From: Balneolales bacterium
Lineage (GTDB): Bacteria > Bacteroidota > Rhodothermia > Balneolales > Natronogracilivirgulaceae
Reading direction: 5' to 3'
DNA: 14,711 nucleotides
Assembly: GCA_007131535.1 (NCBI GenBank)
Contig: SLQI01000319.1
Coordinates: forward strand, 1-14,711
The notes below the pieces were generated by a model. It was not told the origin of the DNA. It ran no database searches and saw nothing but the letters and a program-made list of their open reading frames with translations. The translations under genes were made by a program, and so were the position numbers. Position 1 is the stretch's first letter. Each line of letters begins with the position of its first letter. Positions 7,715 to 14,711 of this stretch are shown here, one piece after another.

Positions 7715-7996
7715 CTACTTCCTGATGTTTCTTTCCTGTATCCGCCGGTGTATGACGATTATTCCTCCGAACATTACCAGTGCAGAAAGCACTACAGCAA
7801 ACCAACCGGCAACTTCAGCACGGGGATCATTCAAGGTAATGGTAATCCATACGGCAGCACCGAAAATGGCTATACCACAAAGAATTAACATAAACGGAGC
7901 CTGAAGTCCGCCGTCGAGAGAACTCCTCGTAACTCCAAAGTAACCTGCCGATGCGGCAAGAATGGCGATAAATAATGCTGCTACCGGATCTTCCAT
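7715..7996 (-). CDS. small three-segment membrane protein, unrecognised
   Basis: A 93-residue hydrophobic protein with about three transmembrane segments (roughly 4-22, 31-55, 62-84) and a basic C-terminus (HRRIQERNIRK), which suggests that end is cytoplasmic. It ends two bases before the larger membrane protein gene, so the two are almost certainly co-transcribed and translationally coupled. Both proteins begin with MED. I do not recognise a family. The gene lies 228 bases after mnhE with no clear terminator between. Confidence 0.65.
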   Translation of the reverse strand: MEDPVAALFIAILAASAGYFGVTRSSLDGGLQAPFMLILCGIAIFGAAVWITITLNDPRAEVAGWFAVVLSALVMFGGIIVIHRRIQERNIRK

Positions 7997-8091
7997 ATCT
8001 GAAAAATGTAAAGAAGGTAATAGATGGTCAATTTAAAATTGTGATCAACCAAATTACCAGGATGAGTTTAATGTTCGCTTCACCTCTGAAA

Positions 8092-8115
8092 ATCGGGTAA
8101 GTTTTTATACCCGAT
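8092..8115. repeat. 8-bp perfect inverted repeat (ATCGGGTA-N8-TACCCGAT)
   Basis: Arms at 8092-8099 and 8108-8115 are separated by eight AT-rich bases. There is no T-tract, so it is not an evident terminator. It lies about 100 bases upstream of the small membrane protein gene on the minus strand and could be an operator or a leader hairpin. The minus-strand string TCGGGTATA recurs in the mnhF promoter region near 14315. Confidence 0.5.
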
Positions 8116-8224
8116 ATAGCGCAAAGCGTACCCATTTATTTTATAAGTTGCCCTTCTTTTACTAATGGAAGATTTACCAGCCGGAGTTCCCGCACAATAA
8201 TTTTATCCAGCCGGCAGTCAGAGC

Positions 8225-8707
8225 CTAAGCGCGGGTGACTTCCAGAATCCGGCGTTCCATTCCGCTTTTAATCTCATTTCGAACAGCCTCCACACCCTCA
8301 TCTACATACATCGCATGGATATAAAGATGCTTGCAGTCATCGGAAACATCCAGGCTGAGCGTACCGGGAGTCAATGATATCAGATTAGCCAGCAGGGTGA
8401 TTTCCAGGTCTGTTTCAGCATCAAGCGGAATGGCAATTACCCCGGACTGCATGGTAAACTGACCCGGTTTCATCACATCCAGGGCAACTCTGAAACTTGA
8501 CTTGAAGAGTTCCTTGATGAAAAAACCAACAAGAGTGAACGTCTTCCATACCCGGCCCACATAATTTTCCCGGTCAATGGCCGGGCTCACAAGGGCGATT
8601 ACGAGATAGCCTAATATCAAACCAATAACAAAGGTCCCGAGTGTAAATGATCCGGAAACGAAAGTCCAGATCAACGCGAGAATTATGTTCAGCAAAAATA
8701 GTGTCAT
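8225..8707 (-). CDS. mnhE: Mrp-type Na+/H+ antiporter subunit E
   Basis: A 160-residue subunit of the multi-protein Mrp (Mnh/Mrp/Sha) antiporter in the inner membrane. It has N-terminal membrane segments (about 3-23 and 25-43), then a cytoplasmic part with SLTPGTLSLDVSDD (about 112-125) and YIHAM, the family signature. Its start overlaps the mnhD stop by four bases (ATGA). MrpE aids assembly and activity rather than forming the main ion channel. Here it is the last Mrp gene, whereas in the canonical order it lies between D and F. Confidence 0.93.
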   Translation of the reverse strand: MTLFLLNIILALIWTFVSGSFTLGTFVIGLILGYLVIALVSPAIDRENYVGRVWKTFTLVGFFIKELFKSSFRVALDVMKPGQFTMQSGVIAIPLDAETDLEITLLANLISLTPGTLSLDVSDDCKHLYIHAMYVDEGVEAVRNEIKSGMERRILEVTRA

Positions 8708-10215
8708 GATTCACCCAATACGCTTTCGATGTATATTTCCGGGTTGAGTAGCTGCTCGGCTGCCAGCATGCAAAACGACAGGAACGGCTCGGCAAATAAG
8801 CCTACGATAATAATAATGGCAGCCAGAATGATTACAGGAGTAACCAGCAGATTTAATCCGCCGGCTCCCATGAGCTTCATTTTTCCAAACTGCTCGGATT
8901 TATTTTCTTCTTCCATCGGCATCCAGAATGCATAAGCCCAGATCTTGACCATGGAGAACAGTGTCAGCAGTCCTACCAGTATGGCCACACCGGTGATAAC
9001 GTATTGCTCAATCTGCAAGCCCGCTTTCACCAGTGATAATTTAGCCCAAAAACCGGACAGAGGCGGGAAGCCGGCCAGCGCGAATGCCGAAATCAAAAAC
9101 AGCACGGCCAACCATGGGTACTGACGGTATAACCCACCCAACTGCTTGAGTTCAAACGTACCGGTCAGCCGCTGTGCGATTCCGCTGATCAAAAACAGGT
9201 TAGACTTAGCCAGGATATTATGGATGATATAAAAAATCGCCCCCATAATGCCCAGTTTGGTATTGAATGCCAGCCCCATAATCATATATCCGATCTGACT
9301 GACAATATGAAAAGACAATACTTTTCGGAACTCCATCTGTGCGGCAGCACCTAATACACCGCAGACCATGGTAAAGCCTGATACCCAAAGTAAGATTGTG
9401 TGAGTATAGCCGATATCATGGGTGAAGATCAAAGTAAATACCCGGATGAGGGCATACACACCGACTTTGGTCAGTAAGCCACCAAAAATGGCGCTTACGG
9501 CAACCGGCGGGGTATGATAAGATGCCGGCAGCCAGAAAAATAGCGGGAAGATAGCCGCTTTGATCCCGAATGACACAATGAAGATCATCGAGACAGCCGT
9601 CACCAGACCGGTATTTTCCACTTCGGCAATCTTGACTGCCAGATCTGCCATGTTCAGGGTTCCGGTCATGCCATAAACCATGGCTACCCCAAACAGAAAT
9701 ACCAGTGAAGAAACCAGGTTAATGATGACGTATTTAACCGCACCCTGCAGCTGAGTTTTGCGGTTACCGAGGGCCAGCAAGATAAAGCTGGAAATCAGCA
9801 TTACCTCAAACCAAACGTAGAGGTTAAAGAGGTCGCCGGTCAGGAAGCTGCCGTTGATACCGATCAGCAGGATATGTAGCAGCGGATAATAATGATACTG
9901 CTCTTTGACCCGGTCAATATCATACAGTGAATAAATTGAGACGACCAACCCCATGATAGCGGTGATAATCAACATCGCCGCGCTCAGCAAGTCCATCACC
10001 AGGGTGATACCAAAGGGTGCCGCCCAGTCTCCAAGCTGTATAACCTGAATACCATCGGTATAAGTCTGCCACGACAAATAAATTACAGAAACCAACAGGG
10101 CAGCCATACCAATTACCCCGGAAGCTCGCTGTACCATAGGGGATTTTCGAAACAGCAAGCCAATAGTTGCCGCTGTTAAAGGAATTGCTATAGGAAGTAT
10201 TAATAGAAGATTCAT
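8704..10215 (-). CDS. mnhD: Mrp-type Na+/H+ antiporter subunit D
   Basis: A 503-residue antiporter-like subunit homologous to complex I NuoM/NuoN, with about 14 transmembrane segments. It carries the key residues at the same numbers as Bacillus MrpD: Glu137 in NLYVWFEVM and Lys219 in SFGIKAAIFPL, plus Lys250 in LLTKVGVY. ASYHTPPVAVSA (231-242) is the conserved broken-helix region. These residues form the proton path across the membrane half of the complex. The start overlaps the mnhC stop and the stop overlaps the mnhE start, each by ATGA, so the subunits are translationally coupled. Confidence 0.95.
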   Translation of the reverse strand: MNLLLILPIAIPLTAATIGLLFRKSPMVQRASGVIGMAALLVSVIYLSWQTYTDGIQVIQLGDWAAPFGITLVMDLLSAAMLIITAIMGLVVSIYSLYDIDRVKEQYHYYPLLHILLIGINGSFLTGDLFNLYVWFEVMLISSFILLALGNRKTQLQGAVKYVIINLVSSLVFLFGVAMVYGMTGTLNMADLAVKIAEVENTGLVTAVSMIFIVSFGIKAAIFPLFFWLPASYHTPPVAVSAIFGGLLTKVGVYALIRVFTLIFTHDIGYTHTILLWVSGFTMVCGVLGAAAQMEFRKVLSFHIVSQIGYMIMGLAFNTKLGIMGAIFYIIHNILAKSNLFLISGIAQRLTGTFELKQLGGLYRQYPWLAVLFLISAFALAGFPPLSGFWAKLSLVKAGLQIEQYVITGVAILVGLLTLFSMVKIWAYAFWMPMEEENKSEQFGKMKLMGAGGLNLLVTPVIILAAIIIIVGLFAEPFLSFCMLAAEQLLNPEIYIESVLGES

Positions 10216-10604
10216 TGATTCACCTGCTCTTCTTCGGCTCTCATTTCTGCGGAAACCTCTACGGGATCCATTTTCATATCATCTAAATCTACCGTACCCA
10301 ATTCTTTGTATGACCGATAGGCCAGTACTAAAGCAAAAGCCAACAATCCGAAACCAATTACAATGGCCGTAAGTACCAGGGCTTGCGGAAGAGGGTTGGC
10401 GAAGGGCGATACCGGGAGGGTGTTTCCTTCCCAGATAAGGGGAGGGTTGGCTTTGGTTAAACGCCCGAGATTAAAAAACAGAACATTTACGGCATTACTT
10501 ATTAAAATGATACCAATAACTGCCTTGATCAAATTGCGGCGCAATACCATATATATTCCGGCCGCAAATAATGCTCCTCCGATTATGGCTAACAGAGTTT
10601 CCAT
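10212..10604 (-). CDS. mnhC: Mrp-type Na+/H+ antiporter subunit C
   Basis: A 130-residue NuoK-like subunit with three transmembrane segments (about 4-21, 27-46 and 73-97). LIKAVIGIILISNAVNVLFF and NPLPQALVLTAIVIGFG are the conserved family stretches. The C-terminal 25-30 residues are an acidic tail (DLDDMKMDPVEVSAEMRAEE). It starts eight bases after the mnhB stop and overlaps mnhD by four bases. Confidence 0.93.
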   Translation of the reverse strand: METLLAIIGGALFAAGIYMVLRRNLIKAVIGIILISNAVNVLFFNLGRLTKANPPLIWEGNTLPVSPFANPLPQALVLTAIVIGFGLLAFALVLAYRSYKELGTVDLDDMKMDPVEVSAEMRAEEEQVNQ

Positions 10605-10612
10605 AGGTTCAA

Positions 10613-11023
10613 CTATTCTTCTTCAAGTGAAAAAATCACGGCAAGGATAAAGCCTACCACGCATAAGTATACCCCGATATCAAATATCAGCGGTGAGCTG
10701 AGTTTTACTTCGGTATCGGCAAAATCTAAAAACAACCATTGCCCGGTGAGGAACGGCTCATTCACGATCATGGGTAAAATGCCGCTGATTATCAGGGCTA
10801 CAAATCCCCAGGCAATCATCGTCAGCGGACTTATGCGTATGGTTTGTTGAGCTTTTTCTGCCCCGAAGGCCAGCGCATACAGGGTAATAGCTCCGGCTCC
10901 GAACAACCCGCCGATAAATCCACCGCCGGGCTCATCATGTCCTCTGAAAAACAAAAACAGAGAAAATATCAGCAGAAGTGCCATTAACAGTCGTGTGGCG
11001 GTATGAAGAATCAATGATTTCAT
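10613..11023 (-). CDS. mnhB: Mrp-type Na+/H+ antiporter subunit B
   Basis: A 136-residue subunit with about four transmembrane segments. FRGHDEPGGGFIGGL (about 27-41) and FDIGVYLCVVG (about 113-123) are the MrpB/MnhB signatures. It corresponds to an MBH/complex I-like domain and works beside the C-terminal part of subunit A. The start overlaps the mnhA stop by four bases (ATGA). Confidence 0.94.
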   Translation of the reverse strand: MKSLILHTATRLLMALLLIFSLFLFFRGHDEPGGGFIGGLFGAGAITLYALAFGAEKAQQTIRISPLTMIAWGFVALIISGILPMIVNEPFLTGQWLFLDFADTEVKLSSPLIFDIGVYLCVVGFILAVIFSLEEE

Positions 11024-13341
11024 GATTCGGCTCCTCCGTTTTTGCTTTGCTTCTTGTTCATCTTCACCAGGGCATAGACGGCAAGACCGGCTACGGCGAC
11101 TACCACAACTTCACCCATGGTATCCAATGCCCTGAAATCCACCAGAATAACATTCACTATATTACGGCCGTGAGCCGCCGGGTAGCTCCATTCGGCAAAC
11201 TGTTCGGAAATGAACAAATCAAACGGAAGTGTCATGGCAGTGAGAGTCATGGCAGTGAAAATACCGCCCAGTGTAAGTGCTATCACTGCATCCCGGAATT
11301 TTGAACCGGCCGCCTCAGATTTCTTCAACGGGGGCATGTGCACCAATACCAGTGCAACCAGAATTACGGTGAGTGTTTCTACCAAAACCTGCGTCATGGC
11401 CAGATCGGGTGCGCCGTACATCAGATAAATTAGGGCAAGTCCAAATCCGATCACTCCAAGTGCAACAATAATTGCGAGCCTGGATCTCACCATTACGGCA
11501 ATCAACGCTGAAGCTATGATGGTCGCGAAAAGCGTCCATTCATACAGCTCAACGCTGCCCAACTCATTATTCCAGGCGAAGCCTGCCCGGCTCATAAACG
11601 TGTAGCCGATAGCAACTGCCATAGTCACGACGATCGTCAGCACATAATAGCGGAGCATTCCGTTTTGAAGTACACGGGTCTGCCAGCCGGCTGTGCTGAG
11701 CATGCCATCTACCAGAAATTGATACCCGCCTTTAGGACCGTCATGAAATGTAGTGGAGTACAGGCCGGCCGGTGTTGAACTTTGCAGGCCGGTCCAGATT
11801 TTATACACCGCGATACCACCCAGCAGGGTAACTACACTCAGGATCAACGGCAGGTTGATGCCATGCCAGAGTGAGAGGTAAAAATCGAGCGTTTCACCAT
11901 ATATAGCGGAGGCAGTAGGGACGATCAGACTGCTATCAATCAGAAATGGTAATGAGCCGAAAACCACCCCGAGCGAAGCCAGCGTAATCGGCCCGATCCA
12001 CATCGAGAGTGGAGCTTCGTGGGCATGTTTCGGTGTTTCTACCTTCGGACCGTAAAACGGCTTGATCGCCACAATACCGGCAGCGGCAACTACGGCGATA
12101 TTCCCGAGTACGGCTATGGAAATCAACAGGGTTGACCACATCGGCGCTTCGAGAGCGGCTTCATATAGCAGCTCCTTCCCTATAAATCCAAAAAACGGTG
12201 CAATTCCGGCCATGGAAAGTGCTGCAAGCGCGGCCGCAACCGCCGAAATCGGCATCAGTGACCGGAGGCCGCCAAGTTTTGCGATATCGCGGGTGCCGGC
12301 TTCATGATCAATTGCGCCGGCCACCATAAACAGAGAGGCCTTATAAAGGGCGTGCCCCAGTATATAAACAGCCGCAGCCTGGTGGGCCAGCGGAAATCCC
12401 ATTCCGATCAACATGGTCAATGTGGCCAGTACCATCACCGTAGTGTAGGCGAGAATCTGCTTCATATCGGTGTAGCAGAGTGCCAGCCAGGCACTGATCA
12501 GCAGGGTTGCCGCACCAAAGCCGGTGACCAGATAAAACCACAAGTCGGTATCACCCATGGCGGGATGAACCCGTGCCAATAAGTAAACTCCCGCTTTAAC
12601 CATAGTCGCAGAGTGCAGATACGCACTAACCGGAGTCGGAGCGGCCATCGCTCCCGGTAACCAGAAGTGGAACGGGAATTGCGCCGACTTGGTAAATGCG
12701 CCGGCAAGGATCAGTATTAATATTCCGAGGTAAAGCGGGCTTTCACGCAATACATCCCCGGAGTTAAGGATTTCCGACATCTCAAAAGTGCCGGCGGTAT
12801 ACCCCATCAGGATGAGTCCGGCCAATAAGGCAAGACCACCGATACCGGTTACCAGCAGAGCCTGCAGGGCTGAATTGCGGGATTCCGCGCTATCGTGGGA
12901 AAACCCGATCAAAAGATACGAGGTGAAAGAGGTAAGCTCCCAGAATACAAACAGGGTGATCAGATTGTCGGCCAGCACCACCCCGAGCATGGAGCCCATA
13001 AACAGCAATATCGTACAGAAAAACCGGCCGATGTATTCATGTCCGGCCAGATACCCGCTTCCGTACAGCACGATAAATGTGCCGATACCGGTTACCAGCA
13101 GGGCAAAAAGCATGCTCAGGCCATCGAGATAAAACGACAGTGTTACATCAAACAGAGGAACCCAATCGGTGGATTGGGTGATGACTTCACCATCGGCAAT
13201 AGCCGGAAACAGCGTGAGAAAATAAATGAATACAGAGAAAGGCAGGATGGCCAGCACCCAGCCGGTTTTTTCCCGTAATACACTGTAGAGACCGGGGGCT
13301 ATCAAACCGACAATAAAAATACTCAGTAATGCTATTAGCAT
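11020..13341 (-). CDS. mnhA: Mrp-type Na+/H+ antiporter subunit A
   Basis: A 773-residue subunit, near the usual 770-800. The N-terminal part is NuoL-like with Glu135 in FVFWELTSFTSYL, Lys218 in AGAFTKSAQFPFHFWLP and Lys249 in SATMVKAGVY, matching the proton-path residues of Bacillus MrpA. The C-terminal part carries the fused MBH-type segments, including YLMYGAPDLAMTQVLVE and VNVILVDFRALDTMGE. This subunit forms much of the ion pathway. It follows a 139-base gap after mnhG, and its start has the strongest Shine-Dalgarno in the window (AGGAGG at 13346-13351, four bases from ATG), so it initiates independently of the F and G genes. Confidence 0.95.
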   Translation of the reverse strand: MLIALLSIFIVGLIAPGLYSVLREKTGWVLAILPFSVFIYFLTLFPAIADGEVITQSTDWVPLFDVTLSFYLDGLSMLFALLVTGIGTFIVLYGSGYLAGHEYIGRFFCTILLFMGSMLGVVLADNLITLFVFWELTSFTSYLLIGFSHDSAESRNSALQALLVTGIGGLALLAGLILMGYTAGTFEMSEILNSGDVLRESPLYLGILILILAGAFTKSAQFPFHFWLPGAMAAPTPVSAYLHSATMVKAGVYLLARVHPAMGDTDLWFYLVTGFGAATLLISAWLALCYTDMKQILAYTTVMVLATLTMLIGMGFPLAHQAAAVYILGHALYKASLFMVAGAIDHEAGTRDIAKLGGLRSLMPISAVAAALAALSMAGIAPFFGFIGKELLYEAALEAPMWSTLLISIAVLGNIAVVAAAGIVAIKPFYGPKVETPKHAHEAPLSMWIGPITLASLGVVFGSLPFLIDSSLIVPTASAIYGETLDFYLSLWHGINLPLILSVVTLLGGIAVYKIWTGLQSSTPAGLYSTTFHDGPKGGYQFLVDGMLSTAGWQTRVLQNGMLRYYVLTIVVTMAVAIGYTFMSRAGFAWNNELGSVELYEWTLFATIIASALIAVMVRSRLAIIVALGVIGFGLALIYLMYGAPDLAMTQVLVETLTVILVALVLVHMPPLKKSEAAGSKFRDAVIALTLGGIFTAMTLTAMTLPFDLFISEQFAEWSYPAAHGRNIVNVILVDFRALDTMGEVVVVAVAGLAVYALVKMNKKQSKNGGAES

Positions 13342-13480
13342 GTGGCCTCCTTCCGGGAGATGTGTATAAATTTAAACCCGGTTGAAGGTGCAAGGGGACA
13401 ATTCATAGTTATGCCCATGTTTCCATTTCTTTTTTGATCCAAACGAATATCAATTCCGGAGTCGGGACAGGTTACCCTAT
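13342..13480 (-). promoter_or_regulatory. 139-bp gap between mnhG and mnhA with a strong ribosome binding site
   Basis: The only sizable gap in the mrp operon. It ends in AGGAGG (13346-13351) four bases upstream of the mnhA ATG. A weak 5-bp inverted repeat (CCGGG/CCCGG at 13353-13357 and 13377-13381) lies just upstream of it and could fold in the leader. No convincing internal promoter or T-tract terminator is visible. Confidence 0.45.
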
Positions 13481-13882
13481 TCATACCTTTTGATCATCCG
13501 AAACGGACTCCGCTTCTGCTTCTACTTTTACTTGGGGATCACTGCCGGCTTTGCCTTCTTTATATGCCTTTTTCAGCTCGTCTACTATCGTTCCCTGCCA
13601 GAGATCAATACCCACATAATATGCCGAACGACCGATCATATGGGCTGCCACCGGAGCGGTGAGAACAATAAATATTATGGTTGCCACAACCATCGCAATA
13701 ACGGCTACATCACCATAGGTGAAGGCCACGGCTAACAGAATAAGCCCGGCCCCGAGGGTACCGGCCTTCGTTGTAGCGTGCATCCGCATAAGCAGGTCCG
13801 GCAAGCGAATCAACCCAACCGCCGCTACTAATACGAAAAAGGCACCAACCAGCAGTATGATGCCACTGATGATTTCAAACAT
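13481..13882 (-). CDS. mnhG: Mrp-type Na+/H+ antiporter subunit G
   Basis: A 133-residue subunit with three transmembrane segments. VGLIRLPDLLMRMHATTKAG (about 22-41) and LTAPVAAHMIGRSAYY (about 74-89) are the family signatures. The C-terminal 25 residues form an acidic cytoplasmic tail. The ATG at 13882 lies three bases after the mnhF stop and is preceded by GGAG. Confidence 0.94.
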   Translation of the reverse strand: MFEIISGIILLVGAFFVLVAAVGLIRLPDLLMRMHATTKAGTLGAGLILLAVAFTYGDVAVIAMVVATIIFIVLTAPVAAHMIGRSAYYVGIDLWQGTIVDELKKAYKEGKAGSDPQVKVEAEAESVSDDQKV

Positions 13883-13885
13883 AGA

Positions 13886-14167
13886 TCACTCTCCAATTTG
13901 AGTGTTTGCGTAGCGAACATACCGAGCAAACGCGAGTGTACCCAGGAATGCAATGAGGGCCAAGACAATAGCCGCATCCAGAAACACCGGCTGTTCTACT
14001 GAAATACTGTAGGTCGCAATAAAGCCGATTACCAAAAAAGCAACCAGGTCAAGTGCCACCACCCGGTCAGGCAAACTGGGCCCGACCATAATCCGGATCA
14101 GCGACAGTATCAGGGAAATACTTAAAGCAGCGAAAGTGATATTCACCGCAATTGTTAAAAAATCCAT
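13886..14167 (-). CDS. mnhF: Mrp-type Na+/H+ antiporter subunit F
   Basis: A 93-residue subunit with three transmembrane segments. VGPSLPDRVVALDLVAFLVI (about 28-47) is the MrpF signature, followed by FLDAAIVLALIAFLGTLAFAR. It is the first gene of the operon here, which departs from the canonical A-first order. No clear Shine-Dalgarno precedes the ATG. A hairpin and a sigma70-like promoter lie 54 and about 125 bases upstream. Confidence 0.93.
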   Translation of the reverse strand: MDFLTIAVNITFAALSISLILSLIRIMVGPSLPDRVVALDLVAFLVIGFIATYSISVEQPVFLDAAIVLALIAFLGTLAFARYVRYANTQIGE

Positions 14168-14220
14168 AGTTTTAGATTTTGCCCGAATATTCCATCTTCT
14201 ACAAGTCTTTCTAACAGCAA

Positions 14221-14248
14221 GTTATCCGGGGGCGCACCGCCGGATAAC
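14221..14248 (-). promoter_or_regulatory. 9-bp hairpin in the presumed mnhF leader
   Basis: A perfect inverted repeat, GTTATCCGG (14221-14229) and CCGGATAAC (14240-14248), with a 10-base GC-rich loop. It lies 54 bases upstream of the mnhF ATG and downstream of the predicted promoter, so it would fold in the 5' leader of the operon mRNA. It has no T-tract on either strand and so is not a plain terminator. It could be an operator, an mRNA-stabilising hairpin or part of a leader switch. Confidence 0.5.
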
Positions 14249-14290
14249 AAACTCCGGAAACTTCCCCGGGCTGTTATATCAAAAGGCCTG

Positions 14291-14319
14291 AATATAAGAA
14301 TCCGGGATATACCCGACAA
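14291..14319 (-). promoter_or_regulatory. sigma70-like promoter for the mrp operon
   Basis: On the minus strand, TTGTCG (-35, 4 of 6 consensus) and TATATT (-10, 5 of 6) are separated by exactly 17 bases and point at mnhF about 120 bases downstream. The spacer holds a short palindrome, CGGG-N5-CCCG (14303-14315), which could be an operator. Members of this phylum often use a different promoter consensus, so this is a candidate only. Confidence 0.4.
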
Positions 14320-14345
14320 TACCAATCGGTAAAAGCGCTTCCAAT

Positions 14346-14380
14346 CAATAAAATCAATTGCACTTTTTCAGATTTTATTG
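14346..14380. repeat. 10-bp AT-rich inverted repeat
   Basis: CAATAAAATC (14346-14355) and GATTTTATTG (14371-14380) are perfect arms around a 15-base spacer. The repeat lies in the divergent region between mnhF and the AI-2E family gene. The left arm overlaps a stretch with two ATCAA half-sites (14344-14348 and 14353-14357), which may relate it to the FNR-type box next to it. Confidence 0.4.
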
Positions 14381-14389
14381 TTATTGTCT

Positions 14390-14403
14390 TTGATTGATAT
14401 CAA
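14390..14403. promoter_or_regulatory. perfect FNR/CRP-family binding box
   Basis: TTGAT-TGAT-ATCAA matches the FNR consensus TTGAT-N4-ATCAA at all ten fixed positions. It ends 9 bases before a possible TTG start and 21 bases before the GTG start of the AI-2E family gene, so binding there would most likely block that gene; it lies about 220 bases upstream of mnhF. Whether this organism has a matching regulator is not visible here. Confidence 0.5.
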
Positions 14404-14424
14404 ACAAAAATCTTGAGTGATCAC

Positions 14425-14711
14425 GTGAACTTTCCCTGGTATTTCAAGGCGGCATCCATGCTGCTGCTGATTACTTTGATCATCTTCGGCATGATTGTCG
14501 CCAAGCCCATTCTGGTTCCTTTGGCGTTTGCGGTTGTCGTAGCTATTCTCCTGACGCCGCTGTGCAATTTCATGGAGTCCTATAAGGTACCACGTTTTCT
14601 GTCTGCTTTTTTAAGCATCCTTGTTGCCATTGCCTTTGTATCCGGACTGATTTTCTTCTCGTATCATCAAATCGTTGGCTTTGCCGACGACATTTCGCTG
14701 ATTGAGGATCG
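14425..14711 (+). CDS. AI-2E/PerM family transporter, 5' part cut by window edge
   Basis: The frame is open from a stop at 14395-14397 to the window end. From GTG at 14425 the protein begins NFPWYFKAASMLLLITL and continues with FGMIVAKPILVPLAFAVVVA, ILLTPLCNFMESYKVPR and a third hydrophobic stretch, the N-terminal pattern of the AI-2E/PerM (UPF0118) family of eight-segment inner-membrane transporters. Some members handle autoinducer-2 or act as Na+/H+ antiporters, so a link to the adjacent Mrp genes is possible but unproven. The start could also be TTG at 14413 or ATG at 14458; none has a strong Shine-Dalgarno. About 95 residues are present of roughly 350 expected. Confidence 0.78.
   Translation, partial: MNFPWYFKAASMLLLITLIIFGMIVAKPILVPLAFAVVVAILLTPLCNFMESYKVPRFLSAFLSILVAIAFVSGLIFFSYHQIVGFADDISLIED

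Noticed and set aside
8177..8214. Direct repeat CCAGCCGG spaced 30 bases apart after mnhE
   Set aside because: Eight bases repeated twice is too short to support an attachment site or mobile element, and no integrase or transposase is near.
12788..13278. Overlapping plus-strand open frames of 114 and 127 codons inside mnhA
   Set aside because: They are antisense shadows of a well-conserved Mrp subunit; composition is unlike a real protein and no start signal is seen.

Overview
The window looks like chromosomal DNA of a moderate-GC, salt-adapted member of the Bacteroidota/Balneolota/Rhodothermota group. This rests on the GldA/GldF/GldG-type ABC module, a Bacteroidota-like -7 box (TATCTTTG) upstream of an endonuclease III gene, and a complete Mrp Na+/H+ antiporter operon. 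The taxon is an inference from gene content and protein style; no rRNA or other marker gene is present.

Left arm (1-2340, minus strand): an endonuclease III-family DNA glycosylase (nth) lies upstream of an AmmeMemoRadiSam protein B (Memo-family) gene. The Memo protein has an extra N-terminal domain of about 120 residues that looks like PqqD or another small winged-helix peptide-binding domain. The Nth protein keeps the catalytic Lys and Asp but has an abnormal C-terminal cysteine pattern. The first 204 bases hold no gene I can support, and 2341-2774 is a noncoding divergent promoter region.

Centre left (2775-6526, plus strand): a four-gene module with start/stop overlaps throughout. It encodes a GldA-like ATPase, a GldF-like ABC-2 permease, a GldG-like membrane-anchored auxiliary protein, and a short DUF4340 membrane-anchored protein. 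Together they look like one envelope ABC export or remodelling complex of unknown substrate.

Centre and right (6592-14167, minus strand): the seven Mrp/Mnh subunits are all present, transcribed in the order F-G-A-B-C-D-E, a circular permutation of the usual A-to-G order. Two unrecognised polytopic membrane protein genes follow, and a rho-independent terminator at 6592-6630 closes the set. No terminator is visible between mnhE and these two genes, so they may be part of the same transcription unit. The Mrp complex uses the proton motive force to expel Na+ and keeps the cytoplasm from becoming alkaline or salty.

Right edge (14168-14711): a regulatory region of about 250 bases lies between mnhF and a divergent, truncated AI-2E/PerM-family membrane protein gene. 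It contains a sigma70-like promoter pointing at mnhF, a 9-bp hairpin in the presumed mnhF leader, a 10-bp inverted repeat, and a perfect FNR/CRP-family box (TTGAT-N4-ATCAA).

I see no CRISPR array, insertion sequence, tRNA, rRNA or clear mobile element. The window reads as ordinary core chromosome with a few unusual details: the Nth cluster motif, the Memo fusion, the permuted mrp order with its two passengers, and the regulatory inverted repeats.
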